Source: Thermodesulfovibrionia bacterium (lineage in GTDB: Bacteria; Nitrospirota; Thermodesulfovibrionia; UBA6902; BMS3Bbin08). Taken from it: a stretch of DNA of 33,532 bases. This document shows positions 1-7,045 of the stretch, one piece after another. The translations under genes and the position numbers were made by a program. The stretch covers positions 1-33,532 of the forward strand of contig JAUXYI010000083.1 of assembly GCA_030694425.1 (NCBI GenBank), read 5' to 3'. The notes below the pieces were generated by a model. The model was not told the DNA's origin and did no database searches. It saw nothing but the letters and a program-made list of their open reading frames with translations. The stretch's first letter is position 1. Every line of letters starts with the position of its first letter.

Positions 1-55
1 AAAAGCACTTTGAAGTATGTTTATTTTCCTTCCATTTTTTTCAACTTCCTCTGTC

Positions 56-64
56 TGTTATAAT
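56..64 (+). promoter_or_regulatory. extended -10 promoter of the YgjP-like gene
   Basis: TGTTATAAT is a perfect extended -10 (TGN followed by TATAAT). No good -35 is visible, which is usual for extended -10 promoters. The ATG lies 11 nt after the box, so the leader would be only about 5 nt, and there is no Shine-Dalgarno sequence. Confidence 0.5.
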
Positions 65-75
65 AGTTCCGCTTT

Positions 76-747
76 ATGGAAGAAATTAAAATCAGCAAAA
101 TAATCCGCTCAAAAAGAAAATCTATTGCGCTTGTATTGACGCACGATGCATCACTCGTTATTCGTGCACCGCTCAAAACTCCTGTTGATTACTTGGAAAA
201 TCTGGTTAAGAAAAAACGTGACTGGATTAAAGCAAAGTTGCAGGAAATACAGAACAAACCCAAACCCAAAGCTAAGGAATTTGTAAATGGAGAGTCGTTT
301 TTTTATCTTGGAAAGAGCTATAGGTTGGAAATCCTTGATGGTATTAGTGTTGATATTGCGCTCAAAGATAATCTGCTTTTATCTCTGGAGAAAGTGCCTT
401 ATGCAAGGGATGTTGTGATAAAGTGGTACAAATCGGTCGCGGAAAAGAAGATAAAAGAACGCTGCGAGTGGTATTCAAGACTTACGGGGTACAAGCCGCT
501 CTCAATCAAAATCACTGTTGCTCAAAAAAGATGGGGCTCAAGCGGACCAAAAGGAACAGTAAATTTTAGCTGGCGTTTGATAATGGCGCCGATGGAAATA
601 ATTGACTATGTAATTGTGCATGAACTTGTGCATTTAGAACAAAGAGACCATTCAAGATTATTTTGGGATAAAGTAAAAAGCATCCTGCCTGATTTTAAAA
701 AAAGGCAAAAGTGGTTGAAGGATAACGAAAGGGTTTTGAACATTTAA
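76..747 (+). CDS. YgjP-like (DUF45/SprT-type) zinc metalloprotease
   Basis: A 223-residue cytosolic protein of the YgjP/DUF45 family, predicted zinc-dependent peptidases whose substrates are mostly unknown. The zinc motif HELVH is at residues 182-186, followed by H192 in a HSRLFW context, the family's usual continuation. The N-terminal half carries the basic KKRDWI segment seen in this family. The length is normal. There is no signal peptide or membrane segment. The ATG has no Shine-Dalgarno sequence but lies just after an extended -10 box, so the mRNA may be nearly leaderless. The gene appears to stand alone, and its neighbours say nothing about its substrate. Family assignment is firm; the cellular role is not known. 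Confidence 0.88.
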   Translation: MEEIKISKIIRSKRKSIALVLTHDASLVIRAPLKTPVDYLENLVKKKRDWIKAKLQEIQNKPKPKAKEFVNGESFFYLGKSYRLEILDGISVDIALKDNLLLSLEKVPYARDVVIKWYKSVAEKKIKERCEWYSRLTGYKPLSIKITVAQKRWGSSGPKGTVNFSWRLIMAPMEIIDYVIVHELVHLEQRDHSRLFWDKVKSILPDFKKRQKWLKDNERVLNI

Positions 748-836
748 GAAAAACCTGCGGGGCTAATCAATCTCCACATCCCCATTTCCCTTTTTTTATC
801 AAAACAACGCTGCAACGGGCGTGTTGGGTTATATAA

Positions 837-868
837 GTCGCTCCCTGCGCGGGAGAGTGGATTGAAAC
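837..868 (+). CRISPR. single orphan CRISPR-like repeat, type I-C style
   Basis: A 32-nt unit starts GTCGCTCCCTGCGCGGGAG and ends GTGGATTGAAAC. This matches the length, the internal stem (CTCCC/GGGAG) and the conserved 3' GTGGATTGAAAC of type I-C repeats. No second copy follows within the next 60 nt or precedes it, and no cas gene is in the window, so this is a solitary unit: a relic, an off-locus repeat or an orphan. The 54 nt between it and the next ATG could hold one spacer-length stretch. Confidence 0.55.
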
Positions 869-907
869 TGCGAATAAAGCAGAGGCTTTAGAGTTATCAG
901 GGGTTTA

Positions 908-916
908 TGCTAAAAT
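908..916 (+). promoter_or_regulatory. extended -10 promoter of the DtxR-like gene
   Basis: TGCTAAAAT (TGN plus TAAAAT) ends exactly 6 nt before the ATG at 923, which places the expected transcription start at the A of the start codon. No Shine-Dalgarno sequence is present, so this looks like a leaderless promoter. Confidence 0.45.
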
Positions 917-922
917 TAAACC

Positions 923-1570
923 ATGTCTAAAAAATTAGTAGATGAGATATTGGAACTTCTGTGGTCCATGAAAGAGAAAGGCTCAAGCAGTTATGCTGAG
1001 TTGATTAAGAATATTGGTGATAACAATGCCCCTGAAGTTGTAAGGAAGATGGAAAAATCAGGATTGATAACTGTTTCAGACGATGTAGTTGAATTAAAAG
1101 AGAAAGGCTATGCACGGGCAAGGGATTTGACAAGAAGGCACCGTCTTGCCGAGAGGCTTTTCCATGATGTCCTTGATGTAGACATGGAGGAGATTGAAAA
1201 TACCGCATGTGAAATGGAACATTTTCTTTCTCCTGCCGTTACCGACAGTGTCTGTTCTTTTCTTGGACATCCTCCAACATGCCCGCACGATAAACCAATC
1301 CCCAGGGGAGACTGCTGCTCTAAATACAAACATACGTTTAAGCCTATTGTTACGCAATTAAAAGACTTTGAGGTTGGTGGTCAGGGAAGAATTGTATTTA
1401 TAGTTCCCACAGAAGACTCAAGACTTGAGCGCCTTGCCTCTCTGGGAATTATTCCCGGCAGTATTATCAAATTAAAACAGAAAAAACCTTCATTTGTAAT
1501 AGAAATAGATGAGACCACTCTGGCTATAGATTCAGTAATTGCAGAATGTATTTACGTCAAGCAAGTTTAA
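923..1570 (+). CDS. DtxR/MntR-family metal-dependent regulator with FeoA domain
   Basis: A 215-residue metal-responsive transcription factor, probably a repressor of iron or manganese uptake genes. Residues 1-65 form the N-terminal winged helix. Residues 70-135 form the dimerisation and metal-binding domain: CEMEH at 96-100 supplies the C-x-x-E-H ligands, H73 and E77 match the ancillary site, and a PIP turn follows near 125. Residues about 144-215 are an SH3-like FeoA domain. The protein is cytosolic. It carries extra cysteines (111, 120 and a CC pair near 131) around the metal region, which is unusual and could affect metal preference. No transporter gene is adjacent, so the regulon and whether Fe or Mn is sensed remain open. 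The ATG is 6 nt after a -10 box, with no Shine-Dalgarno. Confidence 0.88.
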   Translation: MSKKLVDEILELLWSMKEKGSSSYAELIKNIGDNNAPEVVRKMEKSGLITVSDDVVELKEKGYARARDLTRRHRLAERLFHDVLDVDMEEIENTACEMEHFLSPAVTDSVCSFLGHPPTCPHDKPIPRGDCCSKYKHTFKPIVTQLKDFEVGGQGRIVFIVPTEDSRLERLASLGIIPGSIIKLKQKKPSFVIEIDETTLAIDSVIAECIYVKQV

Positions 1571-1571
1571 G

Positions 1572-1720
1572 TTATTAATAAGACCATAAGTAATGCCACA
1601 TGACCTTTTTTACTCTGTCATTGCGGCTTGTCCGCAATCCTTCTTAAAGAAAGATTCCCGATCCCGAAGCTTCGGGAGGAATGACAAACTATGTGGTTTT
1701 ACTTATGAATTCCTTAGTAA
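1572..1720. repeat. MITE-like element, copy 0
   Basis: 149 bp bounded by 30-bp terminal inverted repeats (1572-1601 and 1691-1720) that match at 22 of 30 positions, including ATAAGTAA and CCACAT. The core holds a GTCATTGCGG/CCGCAAT hairpin (1617-1638) and the palindrome TCCCGAAGCTTCGGGA (1662-1677). The left end, TTATTAATA...ATAAGTAA, resembles the ends of the elements at 11807 and 23230. It starts 2 nt after the dtxR-like stop codon. Confidence 0.55.
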
Positions 1721-1737
1721 AAAGAGAAACCCTTTTA

Positions 1738-1911
1738 TTATCGTTTCAATGCTGGTTCAAGTACCGATAAGTTATAAAAAGGAGCCTGCCAGTCATTGAG
1801 CATAATAGCTTTATTTAATCTTTGTTCAGCCAGTTCGAAATTTTCTCTCTTGTAATAATTTTCTGCTTCGTCGTAAATAAAATAAATGTCATTTATTTCC
1901 CCTCTTTCAAC
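1738..1911 (-). pseudogene. decayed TPR-repeat protein fragment
   Basis: On the minus strand, an open stretch of 57 codons ends in TAA and has no usable start; a stop lies just upstream. It reads as a tetratricopeptide-like helix pair: DEAENYYKRENFELAEQRLN followed by KAIMLNDWQAPFYNLSVLEP. The A-YY-----E-A---L-KAI-L pattern is typical TPR. It is probably the 3' remnant of a larger gene cut by the neighbouring repeat element. A chance open frame cannot be excluded. Confidence 0.33.
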
Positions 1912-1937
1912 TTAAATACGAAAGAGGGAAGTTTTTT
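1900..1937 (+). terminator. terminator-like hairpin with T tract
   Basis: CCCTCTTTC and GAAAGAGGG form a perfect 9-bp stem around an 11-nt loop, followed by AAG and six T. On the plus strand this is a good intrinsic terminator. It lies far downstream of the dtxR-like gene and upstream of the kinase, and would insulate the kinase operon. Confidence 0.5.
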
Positions 1938-2071
1938 AACTGTGTTTTTCATAATTTATTGTTTTGGTTATTCTACCCTTGCGAGTCCACAAGGACTTAC
2001 CTCAAAAGACATTTGTTTAAACCTATTTTAGCTTATTCCGGTGTTGCCTTCAACTTTACAACACCCTTTAT

Positions 2072-2100
2072 TTGTGAAAAAGAAACTTTTCATGTAAAAT
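2072..2100 (+). promoter_or_regulatory. sigma-70 promoter candidate of the kinase/regulator operon
   Basis: TTGTGA, a 17-nt spacer and TAAAAT. This would give a leader of about 53 nt that carries the Shine-Dalgarno AAAGGAG in front of the ATG at 2160. Confidence 0.4.
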
Positions 2101-2159
2101 ATTAATATATTATAGGAAGAAAAACAGTAAAAAAAGATAACACTCTTTAAAGGAGTTTT

Positions 2160-4142
2160 ATGGCATATAAACTGGAGAAACGAAAAGGTTTTGACCGGTA
2201 TCAGCAGATTGTAGAACAATCCCCTGTTGCAATCTGTATTCAACATGGCGACAAGATTGTTTTTATAAATGCTGCAGGCTTAAAATTTTTTGGCGCAAAA
2301 AATCAGGAACAGATTATAGGAAGGTCAATCACAGAATTTGTAGGACTTAATTACCGGCAATTCCTGGATAGGCAATTTCAAGAGGTGATAGAAGAAGGGA
2401 AAGCAATTGCTCCTTTTGAAGAAAAGCTTATCCGGATGGATGGGAACGAACTTTATGTAGAGATGGAGGCAACTCCATTCCATTACAATGGCAAACCAGC
2501 AGTGCAAATCGTCTTCCGCGATCTTACCATACGCAATGAAATACGAGAACTTTTATTTCAATCTAAACATGATTGGGCAGATACTTTTAATAACATTACG
2601 GATATGATAACTATCCATGACAAGGATTTTAATATCATACATGCCAATAAAGCAGCTAAAAAGATATTAAATCTGCCTCTCTTGGAAGAAAGTATCAAAA
2701 AAATCAAATGTTTTAAATATTACCATGGTACAGGGGGTCCACCTGAAGGTTGTCCCAGTTGTGACTGCCTTAAAACCGGCATACCAGCCAATTTTGAAAT
2801 ATATGAGCCTCATCTAAATATGTTCATTGAGATAAGAGCTATGCCCAGATTTGACAGCAATAATCAATTAATAGGGCTAATCCATATCTGCAGAGATGTT
2901 ACCGAACGCAAGCGGGTAGAGGCAGAGCTTAAAAAAGCTAAAGATGAACTTGAAATAAGGGTAGAACAGCGTACGTCCGAACTAAAAATTACCAATAAGC
3001 AGCTAAGGGAAGAGATTACCGAACGCAAGAGGGCAGAGATGGCGCTCAGAGAAAGTGAGGGTAAATTCCGAAATCTTTCGCAACAGTTTAATGTTCTTCT
3101 CAATGCCATCCCTGATAGCTTGCTTCTTCTATCGCCGGACCTGAAAATAAGATGGGCAAACAAAGCCGCTTATTTCGAATTTAACAAGGAAAATCCCGAT
3201 CTTGCTGATCAATATTGTTACAGTCTCTGCTGTAACCTTACTTCCCCTTGTGACGATTGTCCTGCGATTAAAAGTTTTATCTCGGGAAAAGAAGAAGCTA
3301 CTCAAATATTAGGTTCAGAGGGCAGGTTCTGGGATATAAGGGCGTTCCCTATGAGAAATGAAGACAATATAATAGAGAATGTTATAGAAGTTGCGAGGGA
3401 CATCAGCGAAAAAGTAAAATTACAGGCTGAGACCATGCGGACAAGGCATCTTGCTTCACTTGGTGAACTGGCGGCAGGTGTGGCACATGAAATAAATAAC
3501 CCAATAAATAACATCCTCAACTATGCCCAGATATTGATAGATGAATTTGACAAGGAAAACGGAGGCAATGATAACATTGCATCCCGGATAGTAAAGGACG
3601 CTGATAGGATTGCCACTATTGTCAGGAGCCTCCTTTCCTTTGCCCGTGTCAAGAAGGAGGAAAAGAATTTTATCAACCTTAAAGAGATATTGTCAGATAC
3701 GCTTGCTCTGACAACGGCGCAAATACTAAAGGAGGGCATACTTTTAAAGATAGATATCCCTTCCGACCTTCCTGAAATAATTGCAAATCCCCAGGAAATC
3801 CAGCAGGTATTTTTAAACATCATAAGTAATTCAAGGTTTTTCTTAAATAAAAAATATATAGGATCGCATAAAGATAAGGTCCTTGAAATTTCAAGTGAGA
3901 AAGCAACAATTGATAATAACCGATTTATACAGATTACATTTTATGACCAGGGCACCGGTATTCCTGCTAATATACTTGATAAGGTAGTAAATCCATTTTT
4001 CACAACTAAGCCGAGCGGTTTGGGGACCGGCTTGGGCTTAAGCATAAGCCATCGCATTATTTCTGACCACGGAGGCAGGCTTATAGTTGATAGTGTTGAA
4101 GGAGGATTTACCAGGGTTATAGTTCTTCTGCCTATAAAATAA
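2160..4142 (+). CDS. multi-PAS sensor histidine kinase
   Basis: A 660-residue kinase, the sensor partner of the sigma-54 activator that follows. It has three PAS-like domains (about 12-125, 137-250 and 306-418), a coiled coil at about 250-295 with two T-E-R-K-R endings, HisKA around H443 (GVAHEINNP) and a C-terminal HATPase with YDQGTGIP and LGTGLGLSIS. No transmembrane helix is visible, so it is probably cytosolic. PAS2 has a cysteine cluster (C184, C198, C201, C203) and PAS3 another (C353, C357, C358, C364, C367), of the C...PC.DCP type seen in many anaerobe PAS kinases; a metal or redox role is plausible but unproven. AAAGGAG precedes the ATG at good spacing. The stop is 5 nt before the next start. 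The ligand is unknown. Confidence 0.92.
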   Translation: MAYKLEKRKGFDRYQQIVEQSPVAICIQHGDKIVFINAAGLKFFGAKNQEQIIGRSITEFVGLNYRQFLDRQFQEVIEEGKAIAPFEEKLIRMDGNELYVEMEATPFHYNGKPAVQIVFRDLTIRNEIRELLFQSKHDWADTFNNITDMITIHDKDFNIIHANKAAKKILNLPLLEESIKKIKCFKYYHGTGGPPEGCPSCDCLKTGIPANFEIYEPHLNMFIEIRAMPRFDSNNQLIGLIHICRDVTERKRVEAELKKAKDELEIRVEQRTSELKITNKQLREEITERKRAEMALRESEGKFRNLSQQFNVLLNAIPDSLLLLSPDLKIRWANKAAYFEFNKENPDLADQYCYSLCCNLTSPCDDCPAIKSFISGKEEATQILGSEGRFWDIRAFPMRNEDNIIENVIEVARDISEKVKLQAETMRTRHLASLGELAAGVAHEINNPINNILNYAQILIDEFDKENGGNDNIASRIVKDADRIATIVRSLLSFARVKKEEKNFINLKEILSDTLALTTAQILKEGILLKIDIPSDLPEIIANPQEIQQVFLNIISNSRFFLNKKYIGSHKDKVLEISSEKATIDNNRFIQITFYDQGTGIPANILDKVVNPFFTTKPSGLGTGLGLSISHRIISDHGGRLIVDSVEGGFTRVIVLLPIK

Positions 4143-4147
4143 AAATC

Positions 4148-5836
4148 ATGACTGTAAAAATTTTAGTAATTGATGATGAAGAAGGTATAACTTTTACCTT
4201 CAAGAAATTTCTTTCAAACGCAGGATATGCTGTTACTACTGCTAAAGATTTTGATGAAGCTTTAGCCAGTATTACTAACAAAGATTATGATTTGATATTC
4301 ACGGATATTATCTTAAAAGGCAAGTCAGGGATTGACATTTTGAAAGAGATAAAAGAAAGGGATATCAAATGTCCTGTTGTTATGATTACCGGATATCCTA
4401 ATATTGAGACAGCTTCAGATGCCCTCAGGTTGGGCGCCTTTGACTATATCTCTAAACCAGTGCGGAAGGAGACACTCCTGCATGTTACTAATGTGGCTTT
4501 ACAATACAAGAGATTAAACGATGAGAAAGAGAAATACAGGTCAAATCTCGATGCTATTTTTACGAATATTAATGACGCAATTATTATGGTGGATCATGAA
4601 TTATCATTATTGGAGATGAACGAAAAGGTAAGCAGAATTTGCGGATTTACTCGCGATGCAATTGGGAAATCGCTTAATTCCCTGCCCAAAAAATGCAATG
4701 GCAAATGTCTTGAAGCACTTGTAGAAAATATAAAAACGAAGCAATCTGTTGAGGTGTATCGCCTTGAATGCCGGACTAATGACCGTCCTGAACAGATTGT
4801 AACCCTGACCACATCCCCCATTCTAACCCCTTTAGGAACTGTCTCCAGAGTAATTATGGTAATTAGAGATGAAACACGTCTTGCTGACCTGGAACGAAAC
4901 TTGATGGAACGTCAGCAATTTCATAATATCATAGGGAAAAGCAAGAAAATGCAGGAGATTTATTCCCTTATAGAACTGTTGTCTGATGTTCAGACTACAG
5001 TTCTTATCACGGGTGAGAGCGGGACAGGCAAGGAACTGATAGCCGATGCCATACATTACAAAGGTAACCGAAGTGATAAACCAATGGTCAAGGTAAATTG
5101 TGCAGCTTTGTCCGAGAACCTGCTTGAAAGTGAACTATTCGGACATGTCAGGGGAGCATTTACCGGAGCCTTCAGGGATAAAATTGGGAGGTTTCACATG
5201 GCTGATGGCGGTACGATTTTCTTAGATGAGATTAGCGACATATCGCCAAAGATACAGGTTAAATTATTGAGAGTGCTTCAGGAAATGGAATTTGAACAAG
5301 TAGGAGATTCAAAGCCAATCAAGGTTAATGCCCGTCTAATTGCAGCTACTAATCAGGACCTTTTTAAAAAGGTTAGCTGTGGTGAGTTTAGAGAAGACCT
5401 TTATTATCGGTTAAAAGTAATGACGCTGACTTTGCCGCCGCTCAGAGAGAGGAGAGAGGACATACCGCTCCTTGTAGAACATTTCCTAAGGAAATTTAAT
5501 AAGAAATTCAATAAAGAAGTTGTCGGAATTTCTACGAATGTCCAAAAGATATTTATGAATTACCCATGGCGAGGCAACATCAGGGAGTTGGAGCATACGC
5601 TGGAACACGCCTTTGTCCTCTGCAGCCAGCCTATCATTACTCTTGAACATCTGCCGCCTGAATTTAAGAATGAAGCGTTTTCCATTGAAGAGGAGATAAA
5701 TGACCAGGAAACGGTTCTCAGCGCCTTAGAGAAAACCGCATGGAACAAAGCCAAAGCCGCTCGAATCCTGGGCGTAAGTCGTCAGACTCTCTACAGGAAG
5801 ATGAAAGATTATAAAATTATACAAGACGAAGAATAA
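4148..5836 (+). CDS. sigma-54-dependent response regulator (NtrC/AtoC class) with PAS domain
   Basis: A 562-residue enhancer-binding protein. The receiver domain (1-115) has D9/D10, phospho-acceptor D53 and K103. A PAS domain spans about 130-240, with a C-N-G-K-C pair at 183 and 187. The AAA+ domain (about 258-495) has Walker A GESGTGKE (289-296), the sigma-54 contact loop GAFTGA (336-341) and Walker B IFLDE (357-361). A Fis-type helix-turn-helix (AKAARILGVSRQTLYRKM) is near the C-terminus. A PAS domain between receiver and AAA+ is less common than the plain NtrC layout. It lies 5 nt after the kinase, so they are co-transcribed and very likely a cognate pair. The likely target is the -24/-12 promoter at 6060-6075 directly downstream. 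The arrangement recalls the PrsK-PrsR/RpoN control of PEP-CTERM genes, but orthology to PrsR is not shown. Confidence 0.93.
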   Translation: MTVKILVIDDEEGITFTFKKFLSNAGYAVTTAKDFDEALASITNKDYDLIFTDIILKGKSGIDILKEIKERDIKCPVVMITGYPNIETASDALRLGAFDYISKPVRKETLLHVTNVALQYKRLNDEKEKYRSNLDAIFTNINDAIIMVDHELSLLEMNEKVSRICGFTRDAIGKSLNSLPKKCNGKCLEALVENIKTKQSVEVYRLECRTNDRPEQIVTLTTSPILTPLGTVSRVIMVIRDETRLADLERNLMERQQFHNIIGKSKKMQEIYSLIELLSDVQTTVLITGESGTGKELIADAIHYKGNRSDKPMVKVNCAALSENLLESELFGHVRGAFTGAFRDKIGRFHMADGGTIFLDEISDISPKIQVKLLRVLQEMEFEQVGDSKPIKVNARLIAATNQDLFKKVSCGEFREDLYYRLKVMTLTLPPLRERREDIPLLVEHFLRKFNKKFNKEVVGISTNVQKIFMNYPWRGNIRELEHTLEHAFVLCSQPIITLEHLPPEFKNEAFSIEEEINDQETVLSALEKTAWNKAKAARILGVSRQTLYRKMKDYKIIQDEE

Positions 5837-5914
5837 TAATTGATATCTTCGCTCTACGAGTCATCGACAATAAGTCCCCCCCCTTTTTAAATCCATAAAA
5901 TTGATAGAACAAGA

Positions 5915-5928
5915 TGTGACATGACACA
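5915..5928. promoter_or_regulatory. candidate enhancer site for the sigma-54 activator
   Basis: TGTGACATGACACA is a near-perfect palindrome (12 of 14 positions symmetric), about 130 bp upstream of the -24/-12 promoter. That is a normal distance for an NtrC-class upstream activating site. Only one copy is obvious, so assignment to the adjacent activator is inference. Confidence 0.3.
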
Positions 5929-6059
5929 CAATTGTAACTATCCACTTCTGTATAATTTCACACTTTTTCCCATTTCTTGAATGAAAGACTTCTTCTTCCT
6001 TTTATCCTAACAGTTTGTTTTTCAAGAAGAAATAAGAATTAGGTTATTTATCATTTTCA

Positions 6060-6075
6060 TGGCATGGTTCTTGAT
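6060..6075 (+). promoter_or_regulatory. sigma-54 (-24/-12) promoter
   Basis: TGGCATGGTTCTTGAT fits the consensus TGGCACG-N4-TTGCA, with GG and the -12 dinucleotide separated by exactly 10 nt; the -12 is GA rather than GC. It lies between a sigma-54 activator gene and the small-protein/PEP-CTERM pair, about 50 nt before the first start codon. Confidence 0.62.
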
Positions 6076-6126
6076 AAACAGATAATTAAGTTATTTTAAA
6101 AAAATTAAAAGCAAGGAGAGATAAGC

Positions 6127-6306
6127 GTGAAAGAAATAGAAGTGCAAGAGAAAATTATATACGCAAAAAGGTTATGCCCTCTTATTAAAAGTAAGAGGCC
6201 ATTTGATGATTGTTACTGTATTAAACTGACCAGCCAGGATGTAGAGAAGGCAATATTTTACTGCGGTGGAAATTTTGAAGCATGTGAAATCTATAAAGGA
6301 AAGTAA
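6127..6306 (+). CDS. 59-aa cysteine-rich small protein
   Basis: A small gene starting at GTG with AAGGAG 8 nt upstream, ending 13 nt before the PEP-CTERM gene. The 59 residues contain five cysteines: C17-P, a D-D-C29-Y-C31 pair, C46 and C53. The central part reads RPFDDCYCIKLTSQDVEKAI. The spacing C-x11-C-x-C-x14-C-x6-C could hold a metal ion or cluster. There is no signal peptide, so it is probably cytosolic. It is the first gene after the sigma-54 promoter and so should be under control of the upstream two-component pair. I cannot name the family with certainty. A signalling or redox adaptor linked to the cysteine-containing PAS sensors is a speculation. Confidence 0.65.
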   Translation: MKEIEVQEKIIYAKRLCPLIKSKRPFDDCYCIKLTSQDVEKAIFYCGGNFEACEIYKGK

Positions 6307-6319
6307 AGGAGATCCAATA

Positions 6320-6922
6320 ATGTATAGAAAACCAATTATAGGAATAGTGTTCTTGATTCTTGCGATGTTTATAAATAATGCTGCTGCGTCTCCCAGATCG
6401 GTATCGGATTCTGATGATAAGAGGGATAACAAATTCAAAATTGAATCTGCCAATGATAAGCCTCGTGAGTGGAAACATTCAAAGAATAAGAAACTGAAAC
6501 CTTCGTTAGGCCCGTATATGACAGACGAAGGAAGCACGGCGCCAAAAGCTTATCAGAACTTTGGATGGAATGAAAAACCCTATGCGTTTATACAGTTTGA
6601 TATGGATGATTTAAATACAAAGAAACCGTTGTTTGTATGGTGGAAATGGCGTGATCCAGATGGACATGTTGTTTCTTTTGAGAGAGAACGTATATCCAAT
6701 TTCTCACGAGATACCCTTAATCTCTGGAATTCTCTTGATAACTGGGATATCCACAAGCAGGCTGGCGAGTGGAGTGTAGTAACAAAATGGGTCAATCCCA
6801 GCGGCGGCGTAGGTAAATTTACAAATAACTTTACAGTCATGCCTGAGCCTGTAAGTTCTATCCTTTTCTTATCCGGTGGCGCAGTGTTGGCAATTAGGCG
6901 TTACTGGAAAAGAAAAAAATAA
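6320..6922 (+). CDS. PEP-CTERM sorting-signal surface/exported protein
   Basis: A 200-residue exported protein. AAAGGAGATC lies 7 nt before the ATG at 6320, so this start is preferred over an upstream in-frame ATG at 6266 that lies inside the small gene. Residues 1-24 form a signal peptide ending in A-A-A-S. The mature part is polar and tryptophan-rich (WWKWRDPDG; VVTKWVNPSGG) without an enzyme motif. The C-terminus is a textbook PEP-CTERM signal: V-M-P-E-P at 173-177, a hydrophobic helix and a basic RRYWKRKK end. Such proteins are processed by an exosortase and usually become part of an extracellular matrix or envelope. No exosortase gene is in the window. Expression is probably sigma-54 dependent through the upstream promoter. 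The mature function is not recognised. Confidence 0.85.
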   Translation: MYRKPIIGIVFLILAMFINNAAASPRSVSDSDDKRDNKFKIESANDKPREWKHSKNKKLKPSLGPYMTDEGSTAPKAYQNFGWNEKPYAFIQFDMDDLNTKKPLFVWWKWRDPDGHVVSFERERISNFSRDTLNLWNSLDNWDIHKQAGEWSVVTKWVNPSGGVGKFTNNFTVMPEPVSSILFLSGGAVLAIRRYWKRKK

Positions 6923-6951
6923 GCAATTAAAGAATAAGTTTACTACATCTT

Positions 6952-6983
6952 AAAGCGTCCCGAAGCTTCGGGACGCTTTTTTT
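6952..6983 (+). terminator. strong intrinsic terminator after the PEP-CTERM gene
   Basis: GCGTCCCGAAGC/TTCGGGACGC is a 22-nt perfect palindrome followed by a run of T. It closes the sigma-54 operon. Its centre, CCCGAAGCTTCGGG, also occurs inside the repeat element at 1662-1677. Confidence 0.85.
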
Positions 6984-7045
6984 ATGTATGGCGATTAGAT
7001 TAAGATAGTCTTATCAAACATTATCGAGATATATAAAATTGAGAG

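Noticed and set aside
1593-1799. 68-aa open frame downstream of the dtxR-like gene
   Set aside because: It runs through the inverted-repeat element and has no coding features.
1822-2031. 69-aa open frame before the kinase
   Set aside because: Phe/Ile-rich translation of AT-rich spacer, crossing the terminator hairpin; no ribosome site.
6266-6319. Upstream ATG for the PEP-CTERM gene
   Set aside because: It lies inside the 59-aa gene, lacks a Shine-Dalgarno sequence and would bury the signal peptide; the ATG at 6320 has AAAGGAG.
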